Source: Paenibacillus timonensis (GTDB taxonomy: Bacteria > Bacillota > Bacilli > Paenibacillales > Paenibacillaceae). From it: DNA of 36,731 bases. Shown here piece by piece: positions 16,475 to 23,975 of the stretch. Every line of letters starts with the position of its first letter. Position 1 is the first letter of the stretch. The stretch spans positions 1 through 36,731 of the forward strand of contig NZ_JAKSXN010000055.1 of assembly GCF_022427145.1 (NCBI RefSeq), written 5' to 3'. A program made the position numbers and the translations under genes. The notes under the pieces were generated by a model. That model saw nothing but the letters and a program-made list of their open reading frames with translations, had not been told where the DNA came from and made no database searches.

Positions 16475-17713
16475 TTAAAACCAGTTTTCCTGCACGACTT
16501 GCTCCTCTGTCGACTCCCGCCGCACGATGCGGCGGCCCGGCCGGATGACGATCGTTTCCGTATCCTCCACCGCTTTGGCAATCATTGCGTCCAAATCCTC
16601 CATCGAGCGCTCGACGTTCTCGAGCACGTGCAGGTTGGGGTTGGTTGCCGGCGACTTCGGAACGAACAACGTGCAGCAATCCTCATAAGGCAAAATCGAC
16701 AGGTCATACGTGCCGATCTGCTGCGCCATCGCGATAATATCCACCTTGTCCGTCATCACCAATGGCCGCAGCAGCGGCAAATCCGTTACCCGCCCGATCG
16801 CATTCATGCTGGATAAGGTTTGGCTGGCCACTTGTCCCAGACTATCTCCCGTGACCAAAGCCAAAGCCCCGTTCCGTTCGGCCAGCTTGGTGGCGATGCG
16901 CAGCATCGATCTCCGCATCAGGGTGATGATCAGGTTATCCTGGCCGGATTGCGCCAGCTTGGTTTGGATCTCGGTAAACGGGACGAGGTGCAGCTTGATT
17001 GAGCCTGCAAACTGTGCCAACACGGCGGCTAGATCAATGACCTTTTGTTCGGCTTTTTTGCTCGTGAACGGATAGCTGTGGAAATGAACGCATTCGATTT
17101 CCAGTCCGCGCCGCAGCGCCGACCAACCGGCGACGGGGCTGTCGATGCCGCCGGACAACAGCAGCATGGCTTTGCCGTTTGTGCCCAGCGGGAATCCCCC
17201 CGCACCGGGAATCACCTCGCAGAACAAGTAGGTGCCCTGTTCGCGAATCTCCACGCGGAGGTCCAATTCGGGGTCGTGGACGTCCACCTTCAGTTCGGGG
17301 CAGGCGTTCAGGATCGGGGTGCTAACCAGCTTGTTCATCTCCTGCGTCGAGTGGGGGAACGGCTTCCAGACCCGGCGGGCACTGACTTTAAATCTCGTGC
17401 CTGGTGAGACACCCAGCTCCTTGACGAAATCTACCGCAGTCCGAAGGATATCCTCCAACCGGGACGGGGTGACTTTGATCGGAGATATCGAAGTGACGCC
17501 GAACACGTTCTTCATCGCAGCGACGATCGGCGCAAGCGGTTCTCCGTTTAACGCAATGTAGATCCGCCCGTATTCTTTGATGATTTCGGCGCGGGGGAAT
17601 GGGTGCAGCAACGCTTTGACGTGTTTATGCGCAACCTTCTCGAAACGTGATCGGTTCCGCCCCTTAAGGGTAATTTCTCCGAAACGAAGCAATAGCATAT
17701 CATATTCCAGCAT
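16475..17713 (-). CDS. thiI: tRNA 4-thiouridine synthase ThiI
   Basis: A 412-residue enzyme that adenylates U8 of tRNA and inserts sulfur to form 4-thiouridine; in many bacteria it also passes sulfur to ThiS for thiazole synthesis. The N-terminus has a ferredoxin-like domain (DMLLLRFGEITLKGRNRSRF), then a THUMP domain (about 60-165), then a PP-loop ATPase with SGGIDSPVAGW beginning at residue 187. It lacks the C-terminal rhodanese domain of the E. coli enzyme, as is usual in Bacilli, so sulfur comes from the adjacent desulfurase. The ATG at 17713 lies 15 nt after the desulfurase stop and has AGGAG about 11 nt upstream, so the pair is an operon. Confidence 0.96.
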   Translation of the reverse strand: MLEYDMLLLRFGEITLKGRNRSRFEKVAHKHVKALLHPFPRAEIIKEYGRIYIALNGEPLAPIVAAMKNVFGVTSISPIKVTPSRLEDILRTAVDFVKELGVSPGTRFKVSARRVWKPFPHSTQEMNKLVSTPILNACPELKVDVHDPELDLRVEIREQGTYLFCEVIPGAGGFPLGTNGKAMLLLSGGIDSPVAGWSALRRGLEIECVHFHSYPFTSKKAEQKVIDLAAVLAQFAGSIKLHLVPFTEIQTKLAQSGQDNLIITLMRRSMLRIATKLAERNGALALVTGDSLGQVASQTLSSMNAIGRVTDLPLLRPLVMTDKVDIIAMAQQIGTYDLSILPYEDCCTLFVPKSPATNPNLHVLENVERSMEDLDAMIAKAVEDTETIVIRPGRRIVRRESTEEQVVQENWF

Positions 17714-17727
17714 CTAATGTTTCTCTC

Positions 17728-18867
17728 CTATCGTAAAGCCTGCAGCCGCTTGACCGATTGCCTCAACGCGGCGAGCAGGGCGTCAATATCTTGCTCTTCA
17801 TGTTCATCGCCCAGGCTGATTCGAATGCCCGACGAAGCAACTTCTTTGGATTTCCCCATGGCCAGCAGCACGCGGCTCGGTTCGCTTCGCTTGGAGGAGC
17901 ACGCCGAGCGGGTGGATACGAAAAAACCTTCCTCTTCCAGCATGTGCAGCAACGCTTCCGCTTTCATCCCTGGATAAGAAAAATGCACGATGTGCGGGGC
18001 GCCCTGCGCAGGCGAATTCACCGTCAGCTCCGTCAGCTCCGCAAGCCCTCGGGTCAGCCGCTCCCGTAAGCGATACAGCTTCGTTGACCTAGCTTCCCGG
18101 CCTTCCGCCGCCAAACGCAAAGCTTTAGAGAAAGCCACGATATAAGGAATGTTCTCCGTCCCCGAACGGTAGCCCCCCTCCTGACCCCCGCCAGCCAGCA
18201 GGGGCGCAAGCTGAAGCCCTTCGCGGACGTACAGCAGCCCAACGCCTTTGGGCCCTCTTAGTTTATGCGCAGACAAGCCGTATAAATCAATGCCGCTGTC
18301 AGCCAAGGATAACGGCAGCTTCCCAAAGCCCTGAACGCCGTCCACATGAAACATCACCCGCGGAGCAACCGTTTTAAGCATCCGGCCGATTTCCTCCACC
18401 GGCTGCACGGTTCCGGTTTCGTTGTTGATATGCATCACCGACACGAGCACGGTGTCCGGACGCAGTGCCGCCCGCACCTGGTCGACGGTCACGCATCCGT
18501 CTCCGTCGACCGGGAGGATGGTTGCCTCCCAGCCCCAGGAAACCATTTGCTTTACGCTCTCGAGCACGGATGGATGCTCCGTCGCCGCCGTGATCAAATG
18601 CTTGCCTCGTCCGGCAAATTGAAGGGCAACCCCTTTGATCGCCATATTGTTGCTTTCCGTCGCCCCGCCGGTAAACACGATTTCCCGCGGCCGAACTCCT
18701 AACGCCGCAGCGCTGACTTCCCTCGCTTTATCCAGCAGCTTGGCGCTCTCCTCGCCGAGCCGGTGCAGCGATGACGGGTTCCCATAATGTCGCGCCATCA
18801 CTTCCGCTACGGTCTTCGCGACGTCCTCGTAAGGCGGTGTCGTCGCGGCATGGTCGAAATAGATCAT
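17728..18867 (-). CDS. Cysteine desulfurase (NifS/IscS family, NifZ-like)
   Basis: A 379-residue PLP enzyme that converts cysteine to alanine and forms a persulfide. The PLP lysine is Lys202 in LSAHKLRGPKGVGLLYV, and the catalytic cysteine is Cys323 in FVSTRSACSSKRSEPSR. The N-terminus MIYFDHAATTPP and FTGGATESNNMAIKG are family signatures. In B. subtilis the paralogue next to thiI is NifZ, which supplies sulfur specifically for s4U formation; the tight linkage here supports that role over general Fe-S assembly. AAGGTGAAGAG precedes the ATG. A long hairpin (18885-18953) ends 18 nt upstream of the start and may regulate it. Confidence 0.95.
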   Translation of the reverse strand: MIYFDHAATTPPYEDVAKTVAEVMARHYGNPSSLHRLGEESAKLLDKAREVSAAALGVRPREIVFTGGATESNNMAIKGVALQFAGRGKHLITAATEHPSVLESVKQMVSWGWEATILPVDGDGCVTVDQVRAALRPDTVLVSVMHINNETGTVQPVEEIGRMLKTVAPRVMFHVDGVQGFGKLPLSLADSGIDLYGLSAHKLRGPKGVGLLYVREGLQLAPLLAGGGQEGGYRSGTENIPYIVAFSKALRLAAEGREARSTKLYRLRERLTRGLAELTELTVNSPAQGAPHIVHFSYPGMKAEALLHMLEEEGFFVSTRSACSSKRSEPSRVLLAMGKSKEVASSGIRISLGDEHEEQDIDALLAALRQSVKRLQALR

Positions 18868-18884
18868 CTCTTCACCTTCACCTC

Positions 18885-18953
18885 AAAAAAGACCAAATGA
18901 AAAACGCGTATACCCGAAACAACCGCGATCGGAGCGTTTTCCATTTGATCTTT
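18885..18953 (-). promoter_or_regulatory. 20-bp terminator/attenuator-like hairpin in the desulfurase leader
   Basis: The arms at 18887-18907 and 18934-18953 pair over 20 positions with a loop of about 26 nt. As minus-strand RNA the two non-Watson-Crick positions are both G-U wobbles; as plus-strand RNA they are C-A mismatches. The 3' arm runs into UUUUUU and then the ribosome-binding site of the desulfurase gene, 18 nt from its start codon. It can end transcription of the lytic transglycosylase gene or act as an attenuator. Confidence 0.75.
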
Positions 18954-18958
18954 CAAAT

Positions 18959-18986
18959 AATGTACCGCCATTTTCGATAGAGTAAA
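18959..18986 (-). promoter_or_regulatory. Weak possible promoter for the desulfurase-thiI operon
   Basis: TTTACT (18981-18986) and TACATT (18959-18964) are 16 bp apart on the minus strand, directly after the transglycosylase stop codon. Each box matches the sigma-A consensus at four of six positions. If real, the hairpin at 18885-18953 would be in its leader. Confidence 0.3.
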
Positions 18987-18990
18987 CCGA

Positions 18991-19758
18991 TTACGCCTCG
19001 AATTTCGCCTGCGCTCTCATGATTTTGGCAATATAACCTTGCGTCTCCTGCGGCAGCAAATGGAACTTCTCCATCAGTTGCTCATCGTTGCCGATTCCAA
19101 GCCGTTGCAGTCTTCCCGGACCGGCGTTGTAAGCCGCAAGTGCTGTTTTGACGTCTCCGCCGTAACGGTTGATCTGATACGACAAATATTTGGTGCCTCC
19201 GTCTATGTTTTGCGCCGGGTCAAACGGATCGCTGACTCCTAGCCCTCTCGCCGTACCGTCCATCAGCTGCATCAGGCCTTTGGCACCGGCAGAGGAAACC
19301 GCCTGCGGGTTAAACGAAGATTCCGTCGCGATCACCGCTTTGATCAAGCTTTCCGGCACCCCGTATCTCGCGCTGGCCTGGGTGATCAAAGACTGCAGAT
19401 CCGACGTGCCTTGCGCAGCAAGCTCCGGGGAGCTCCCCGCCGTCCCCGGCGCGGTGACTGCCCCATAACCCGGAACCATTTCCGCAAATAACCCGTCCAA
19501 TGGATCGGTATCGTTCAATCCGGCGGAAACCAGATACCCCTGAAGCGATTCCAGTACCGAACGCGTATCCGTGCCGGTAGCTTCGGACGACGCCACGGTC
19601 CCATCCTGTTCCGCAAGCATCATTTCTTGCAGCAATATATCAAACAACGAGCCGTCCATATCGCCGGAAGCCCGCTGCGCCGACGTTCCTTGTAAGTCCA
19701 ATTGGTTTAAGGACTGAAGTTGAATCCACTGTCCCATCGTTCTCGGATCGATTTGCAT
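18991..19758 (-). CDS. Lytic transglycosylase without signal peptide (YjbJ/CwlQ-like)
   Basis: A 255-residue protein with a C-terminal SLT domain that cleaves peptidoglycan between MurNAc and GlcNAc, forming 1,6-anhydroMurNAc. The domain (about residues 120-250) has SLIKAVIATESSFNPQAVSS with catalytic Glu146, SAGAKGLMQLMDGTARGLGV, and ALAAYNAGPGRL. The first ~115 residues are low in structure and rich in Gln, Ser and Gly, with no signal peptide or membrane helix. B. subtilis CwlQ (YjbJ) has the same architecture, so this is probably its counterpart; how it reaches the wall is unclear. The ATG at 19758 follows AGAGGAG by about 10 nt. Confidence 0.9.
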   Translation of the reverse strand: MQIDPRTMGQWIQLQSLNQLDLQGTSAQRASGDMDGSLFDILLQEMMLAEQDGTVASSEATGTDTRSVLESLQGYLVSAGLNDTDPLDGLFAEMVPGYGAVTAPGTAGSSPELAAQGTSDLQSLITQASARYGVPESLIKAVIATESSFNPQAVSSAGAKGLMQLMDGTARGLGVSDPFDPAQNIDGGTKYLSYQINRYGGDVKTALAAYNAGPGRLQRLGIGNDEQLMEKFHLLPQETQGYIAKIMRAQAKFEA

Positions 19759-19860
19759 GCCTGATAAGCTCCTCTTTGGGGAATAACAAGTTCAATGCCT
19801 ATATTTTACACGCATTCCGCGCCTCGTTCCACCTTTTTCGATAAAAAGCCGCAAAAAGGG

Positions 19861-19893
19861 AAAAAGGCCAACGTCCAAAAGGCGACGTTAGCC
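19861..19893 (-). terminator. Terminator of the DUF4190 gene
   Basis: GGC-AACGTC/GACGTT-GCC forms a stem with one mismatch, followed in minus-strand reading by TTTTTCCCTTTTT. It lies about 55 nt past the stop codon. Confidence 0.75.
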
Positions 19894-19947
19894 CGGTGGT
19901 ATAAACGTTCATAATTTCGTCGCTGGCAGCCCCCAAAGGACGACAGG

Positions 19948-20364
19948 TTAGCGGGTAAACGGCATAAGAACGAAGTAACTCAATGTCGAGACGATCCCCA
20001 AGCCGATGGCCCAAGCTCCGGACGTTTTGTTGCCTTGGCTGTAGGCGTAAAAGCCCATCACGGCCGCCAGCGGTCCCAGGATGATCGACCACATGAACAA
20101 CGAAGCGATCCCCAAACCAACGCCGACGTAACCTACCGTACGCCCGGCGGTATTCGCGCCGTCAGCACGTTCGGTCCGATTTGCATCGCGATCGCGGGTT
20201 CCTTCAGATCTGTCGCCGCGGACTACGTTGCCGCTGAATGTCCCTGCCGGCGTAACCTCGGCCGCATATTCCTCGCGGTACTCGCGGTCAACTTTGCGCG
20301 GATAGTCGGTGCGGCTATTGCCCGATGATGGCTGCTCCGGTTTGTCTGTTTTGGTATCCGTCAT
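19948..20364 (-). CDS. DUF4190-type membrane protein with charged N-terminal region
   Basis: A 138-residue protein. The first ~80 residues are hydrophilic and charged (many Asp, Arg, Thr), and the C-terminus holds two membrane segments (VGLGIASLFMWSIILGPLAA and AIGLGIVSTLSYFVLMPF) separated by GFYAYSQGNKTSGAW. The Gly-rich first helix, the loop and the second helix match DUF4190, a small membrane domain of unknown function common in Gram-positive bacteria. GGAGGTG lies 6 nt before the ATG at 20364; in-frame sequence further upstream lacks a ribosome-binding site. It is followed by a terminator at 19861-19893. Confidence 0.8.
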   Translation of the reverse strand: MTDTKTDKPEQPSSGNSRTDYPRKVDREYREEYAAEVTPAGTFSGNVVRGDRSEGTRDRDANRTERADGANTAGRTVGYVGVGLGIASLFMWSIILGPLAAVMGFYAYSQGNKTSGAWAIGLGIVSTLSYFVLMPFTR

Positions 20365-20393
20365 CAAAAGCACCTCCGTTAAATGATGTTTTC

Positions 20394-20627
20394 TTACGAC
20401 GACTTCGATTTCGGCTTGAACGTATGACAGCAAGTTGCGGCGGACGACGGAGCGGAGTCGCGGTGTTCCGTATCAAACGATTCGCCGGCGAATTCCGCCT
20501 TATAACGGCTGTTCGCATGCTGGTCGACATCGATCATAATGACGTCGGCGTTGCACACGTTTTTTTCGCCCCAATAGGTGCAGTTGGATACGCTACATTT
20601 GACCATGGGTTTTTCCCCATTTGGCAT
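20394..20627 (-). CDS. DUF1540-type small cysteine-rich protein
   Basis: A 77-residue protein with a cysteine pattern typical of DUF1540, a putative metal-binding domain of spore-formers: MVKCSVSNCTYWGEKNVCNA, then ADVIMIDVD, and a C-terminal TCCHTFKPK. The spacing C-x4-C-x8-C and the later Cys pair suggest zinc or iron binding, which has not been shown for the family. GAGGTGATCAAC before the ATG gives the start at 20627; seven additional codons upstream are unlikely. It lies 29 nt upstream of the DUF4190 gene on the same strand and may share its transcript. Confidence 0.85.
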   Translation of the reverse strand: MPNGEKPMVKCSVSNCTYWGEKNVCNADVIMIDVDQHANSRYKAEFAGESFDTEHRDSAPSSAATCCHTFKPKSKSS

Positions 20628-20708
20628 GTTGATCACCTCGCGTATCATTTTCTCCTCGCCTCCATCCCCTTATGCGCCGGGAGATTAGCAAATCGTTCCC
20701 AAAAGAAA

Positions 20709-20732
20709 AAGATGCCGGTATCCCGGCATCTT
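20709..20732 (-). terminator. Terminator of the YpuI-like gene
   Basis: AAGATGCCGG (20709-20718) pairs perfectly with CCGGCATCTT (20723-20732) around a TATC loop and, in minus-strand reading, is followed by TTTCTTTT. It lies 22 nt past the stop codon. Confidence 0.9.
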
Positions 20733-20754
20733 GTCGTTCTTGTTCATTCCCTTT

Positions 20755-21258
20755 TTATTTGGCGGAACGGTTTAATCGCAGTTGGGTCAAATAATCGCTT
20801 TCATAAAAGGTCAGGTCATCGCGCAGTTCCTCAAAAATTCCCGTAATGTCCAGCACGATATCGCGCGCCGCGCGAATCGGCTTCTTGCGGAACCGAATGG
20901 CGTCCTGCCCGGTATAAGCGTATCTTCCGTCTTCGGAATAGCTTTCATTTTTAGGATAGAAGAAGTTATTCACGCAGTCATGATACACATGGTACAGCAC
21001 CTTTTCAGCAGCTTCCTCGTCAAAGGTCCCGCGACGAAGGGCAACGCCCAATTTCTCGTAGCAAACCTCACTGAACACGAGCAAATGCCGCAGGTCCGAC
21101 AAAAATCCTTGGTAAAACAATGCTCTGTCTTCGTCTTGGCCTTCCATAAGCTGCGGCATTGAATGCTGGTTCAAGAACGCTTCAAGCTTCTCGGCCGCAC
21201 GTTTCAGTTTCTCTCGGGTGGCTTCACACAGCTGCCTGATGTTATTGGCTTGTGGCAT
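20755..21258 (-). CDS. YpuI-like protein (DUF3907)
   Basis: A 167-residue soluble, mostly helical protein of unknown function. The central section VLYHVYHDCVNNFFYPKNES with DGRYAYTGQDAIRFRKK resembles DUF3907, the family of B. subtilis YpuI, as I recall its conserved FFxPK ... YTG pattern; the match is from memory. Leading helices (LCEATREKLKRAAEKLEAFL) may form a small bundle. The ATG at 21258 follows AAGGAG by 10 nt, and a strong terminator ends the unit, so it is monocistronic. It is transcribed away from the protease gene. Confidence 0.7.
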   Translation of the reverse strand: MPQANNIRQLCEATREKLKRAAEKLEAFLNQHSMPQLMEGQDEDRALFYQGFLSDLRHLLVFSEVCYEKLGVALRRGTFDEEAAEKVLYHVYHDCVNNFFYPKNESYSEDGRYAYTGQDAIRFRKKPIRAARDIVLDITGIFEELRDDLTFYESDYLTQLRLNRSAK

Positions 21259-21409
21259 GCGAACAATTCTCCTTCACCTGTAATGATCGGTATAGTCATT
21301 AACGAAATTATCGTAACACAATTTATCCGAATTCGGTATCCCTCAAGGAATAAAAACAGGGACATCACCTCACGCTATGGCTATCGACATATTTAAAGGA
21401 GGTTAACCG

Positions 21410-23347
21410 ATGAAATGGCGCAGATGGGCCGCCCTGGGGTTGACGGGAGCTGCCGCGGTGGCAGCGGTTTCGCTTCTTTTCCCGTCCTCGGATAATGACA
21501 AGACCGCTCCGAGGAATACCGTAAACCGGCTATCCGTGCCGCAGCCGGCGGAGGAGCAAAAGTTGAAGCAAAGCATGCTGAAGCGCGACATGACCGCAAC
21601 CGAACGGTTATCCCGATTGGACGCCCGGGGTCACCTTCGTTCCCTGGCAGCCGACTTTTCCCAAAGCTCTGGCGGCAAGCTGCCCGGCTCTGCACAGGAA
21701 TTGCAAAAGGACCACAAACAGTTTCAAGCCATTCTGTGGTACGATGCCGCAACCGGGCGAACCAAGCAATTTCGGCGAGAAGATTTCAAACCGGATCCGG
21801 CAGAGAAAAAGCAGTTGAACACGTATGTAAGCTACGCCAAAAAAGCGCTGAATAAATCCACGGCCTACGAATCCCCTTCGTTCCCGGAGAAGCAGCCGAA
21901 ATACTTCGTTGCCGCTGAGCCGGCCAAAGGTAAAAAACAAGGGGTCATCGCGGTGATGGACGTCGGAATATTGGGGCGGGTTCAGGACCACCAGCACAAA
22001 AACCTGCGCTTGATTCCTTACCCGAAGGAAGGCAAATTCAAGGTTGAATCGGTGCATGCGGACACGCTAAAGGATATCACGGTAAAAACGGGGCATGACA
22101 ACGAGAAAGCGAGCCATTATTACGAAAACGAGATCGTCGTCACGTTCCAAAGCAAGCCGAGTCCCGAGCAAATGAAGCAAATCATGGCGGACATTTCCGG
22201 TACTCCGCCGCGCAAACTGAACAGCACCTATATTTTCCGTTCGGATACGATGAACATGAAACAGCTTCGGCAGTATTTTTTGAACAAATGGCAGCCGAAG
22301 TACATCGAGCCGCATTATTTGTATTTGACCAACGAAACCGGAGGAAGCATTTGGGACGATCCGGGGAGCTTCTTCAACGAAGACGATACAGGCTATACCG
22401 AAGAAACGCCGGAAGTACCCAACGATATGCTGTTTTCCGAGTACCAATGGAATCTGCCGATCATCGAAACGAACCGCGGCTGGCAATTGTCCAAAGGCAG
22501 CAATGACGTGATCGTGGGGGTCGTCGATACCGGCGTGGATCTCAAGCACCCCGATCTGCAAGGCCGGTTGCTGAAGGGCTATAACGTCATCGAACCGGAC
22601 AAGGAACCGGCCGACGACGTCGGGCACGGCACCCATGTGGCCGGCATTATATCCGCCAACGTCAACAATAGCGAAGGGATCGCCGGAATGATGTGGGGCG
22701 GCAAGATTTTGCCGGTGAAGGCGCTGGACAAGTCCGGTTCCGGTACGACGTATTCCGTGGCTCAAGGGATTATTTGGGCCACGGACCATGGCGCCAAAGT
22801 CATCAACATGAGCCTTGGCAACTATGCCGACGCCCAGTTCCTCCACGAGGCGATCAAATACGCCTTTGAGCGGGACGTGGTGCTGATCGCCGCTACGGGC
22901 AACGACAATACCGAACGGCCGGGATACCCGGCAGCCTATCCGGAAGTATTGTCGGTATCGGCGACGGACTACAACCTGCAGAAAGCCTCCTTCTCGAATT
23001 ACGGCGATTACATCGACGTCATGGCGCCGGGCGAAAGCATCGCCAGCACCTATCCGGATAATCAATATGCAGCGTTGTCCGGCACGTCGATGGCCAGCCC
23101 GCACGTCGCAGCCCTCGCCGCGCTGATCCGATCCGTGAATCCGGAGTTGAAAAACACCGAGGTCATGGACATCATCCGGAAAAACGTGATCGATCTTGGA
23201 GATACCGGACGCGATAAATATTACGGGTACGGGCAAATTGACGTCTATGCCGCGCTTCAGGCGGCTGGCGGCGGCGAAGCGCCGCTCCAGTTCTGGCCAC
23301 AATCGATCCAGCGCAAAATGGATCGCGCCGTGGATCGCGCCAAATAA
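21410..23347 (+). CDS. Subtilisin-family (S8) serine protease with an N-terminal extension
   Basis: A 645-residue exported protease. Residues 1-25 have an N-terminal signal or anchor (KWRRWAALGLTGAAAVAAVS). Residues ~30-330 are a long pro-region that includes a fervidolysin-like propeptide part (EIVVTFQSKPSPEQMKQIMA). The S8 catalytic domain carries Asp373 (VVDTGVDLKHPDL), His406 (GHGTHVAGIIS), oxyanion Asn498 (AATGNDN) and nucleophile Ser560 (SGTSMASPHVAALAAL), so it should be active. There is no lipobox and no wall-binding domain. AAAGGAGGTTAACCG before the ATG is an excellent ribosome-binding site. It is a single-gene unit convergent with rnpB; the two share a terminator. Confidence 0.95.
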   Translation: MKWRRWAALGLTGAAAVAAVSLLFPSSDNDKTAPRNTVNRLSVPQPAEEQKLKQSMLKRDMTATERLSRLDARGHLRSLAADFSQSSGGKLPGSAQELQKDHKQFQAILWYDAATGRTKQFRREDFKPDPAEKKQLNTYVSYAKKALNKSTAYESPSFPEKQPKYFVAAEPAKGKKQGVIAVMDVGILGRVQDHQHKNLRLIPYPKEGKFKVESVHADTLKDITVKTGHDNEKASHYYENEIVVTFQSKPSPEQMKQIMADISGTPPRKLNSTYIFRSDTMNMKQLRQYFLNKWQPKYIEPHYLYLTNETGGSIWDDPGSFFNEDDTGYTEETPEVPNDMLFSEYQWNLPIIETNRGWQLSKGSNDVIVGVVDTGVDLKHPDLQGRLLKGYNVIEPDKEPADDVGHGTHVAGIISANVNNSEGIAGMMWGGKILPVKALDKSGSGTTYSVAQGIIWATDHGAKVINMSLGNYADAQFLHEAIKYAFERDVVLIAATGNDNTERPGYPAAYPEVLSVSATDYNLQKASFSNYGDYIDVMAPGESIASTYPDNQYAALSGTSMASPHVAALAALIRSVNPELKNTEVMDIIRKNVIDLGDTGRDKYYGYGQIDVYAALQAAGGGEAPLQFWPQSIQRKMDRAVDRAK

Positions 23348-23360
23348 CGCATCTAAACCA

Positions 23361-23407
23361 AAAGCCTCCGCATCGCCGGAATTCATTCCAAGCAATGCGG
23401 AGGCTTT
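23361..23407. terminator. Terminator shared by the S8 protease gene and rnpB
   Basis: AAAGCCTCCGCAT (23361-23373) pairs perfectly with ATGCGGAGGCTTT (23395-23407). It lies 14 nt after the protease stop codon and about 30 nt past the 3' end of the RNase P RNA on the other strand. Confidence 0.88.
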
Positions 23408-23434
23408 ATCCATTGATATAGATCATGTTCCCTT

Positions 23435-23866
23435 TAGTGCTGAAAGTTTGCCGTAAGCCGGGTTCTGTACTCGTTGCGGTATAACGGGAACTACCCTCCC
23501 GCCTTGAGCGACAATCATCTATCTAGGCCGCACATTACTGGGCGGCTCCAGCAACCAACCCGGACGCGCCTCGGGCAAAGGCCGCTTCGCGAAGAAGCTG
23601 CGTCCCATTAGGTCTTGCTCCAAGTGGGGTTTACCAGGAACGAAGTCACCAGCGTTCCTCGGGGTCTCTTACACCTCGGTTCCATCCTTGCCTGTGACCA
23701 CTCTCCACAAGTGGAGAAGTCGTCCATCGGCGGTCCATTTCTGTGGCACTATCCTTCAGCTCGCGCTGACTGGACGTTATCCAGCACCCTGCCCTATGGA
23801 GCCCGGACTTTCCTCCCGCGGCTCTTCAGCCGCCGGCGATTGTCTGTCAAACTTTCGAAAGGCAAC
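23435..23866 (-). ncRNA. rnpB: RNase P RNA, class A architecture
   Basis: This is the catalytic RNA that trims tRNA 5' leaders. The universally conserved core is present: GAGGAAAGTCCGGGCTC (minus, 23815-23799) near the 5' end and ACAGAACCCGGCTTA (23468-23454) near the 3' end, the two strands of P4 and its neighbours. P1 forms between GAAAGTTTG (23856-23848) and CAAACTTTC (23450-23442). The segments CCATAGGGCAGGGTGC (23799-23784), ACCGCCGATGG (23734-23724) and the GGTAAACCCCAC stretch (from 23635) follow the class A layout rather than the class B layout of B. subtilis. Ends are estimated from the promoter and P1, to about 5 nt. Confidence 0.95.
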
Positions 23867-23873
23867 ACTTGAT

Positions 23874-23902
23874 AGTATACAGGCATTGCCGCACGCTGAC
23901 AA
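23874..23902 (-). promoter_or_regulatory. Sigma-A promoter of rnpB
   Basis: TTGTCA (23897-23902) and TATACT (23874-23879) are exactly 17 bp apart on the minus strand; transcription would begin near 23866, about 10 nt before the P1 helix. Confidence 0.85.
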
Positions 23903-23975
23903 GAGCGATTTGACGGTAAACCTGACGTATCCTACCAGCTTTGGAGGCGTATGCTTTGTTGCCTTTGTCCTCTTA

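Noticed and set aside
22067..23413. A 448-codon minus-strand frame across the S8 protease gene
   Set aside because: The plus strand carries all catalytic motifs and an excellent ribosome-binding site. The minus frame is His/Arg-rich and has no family signature.
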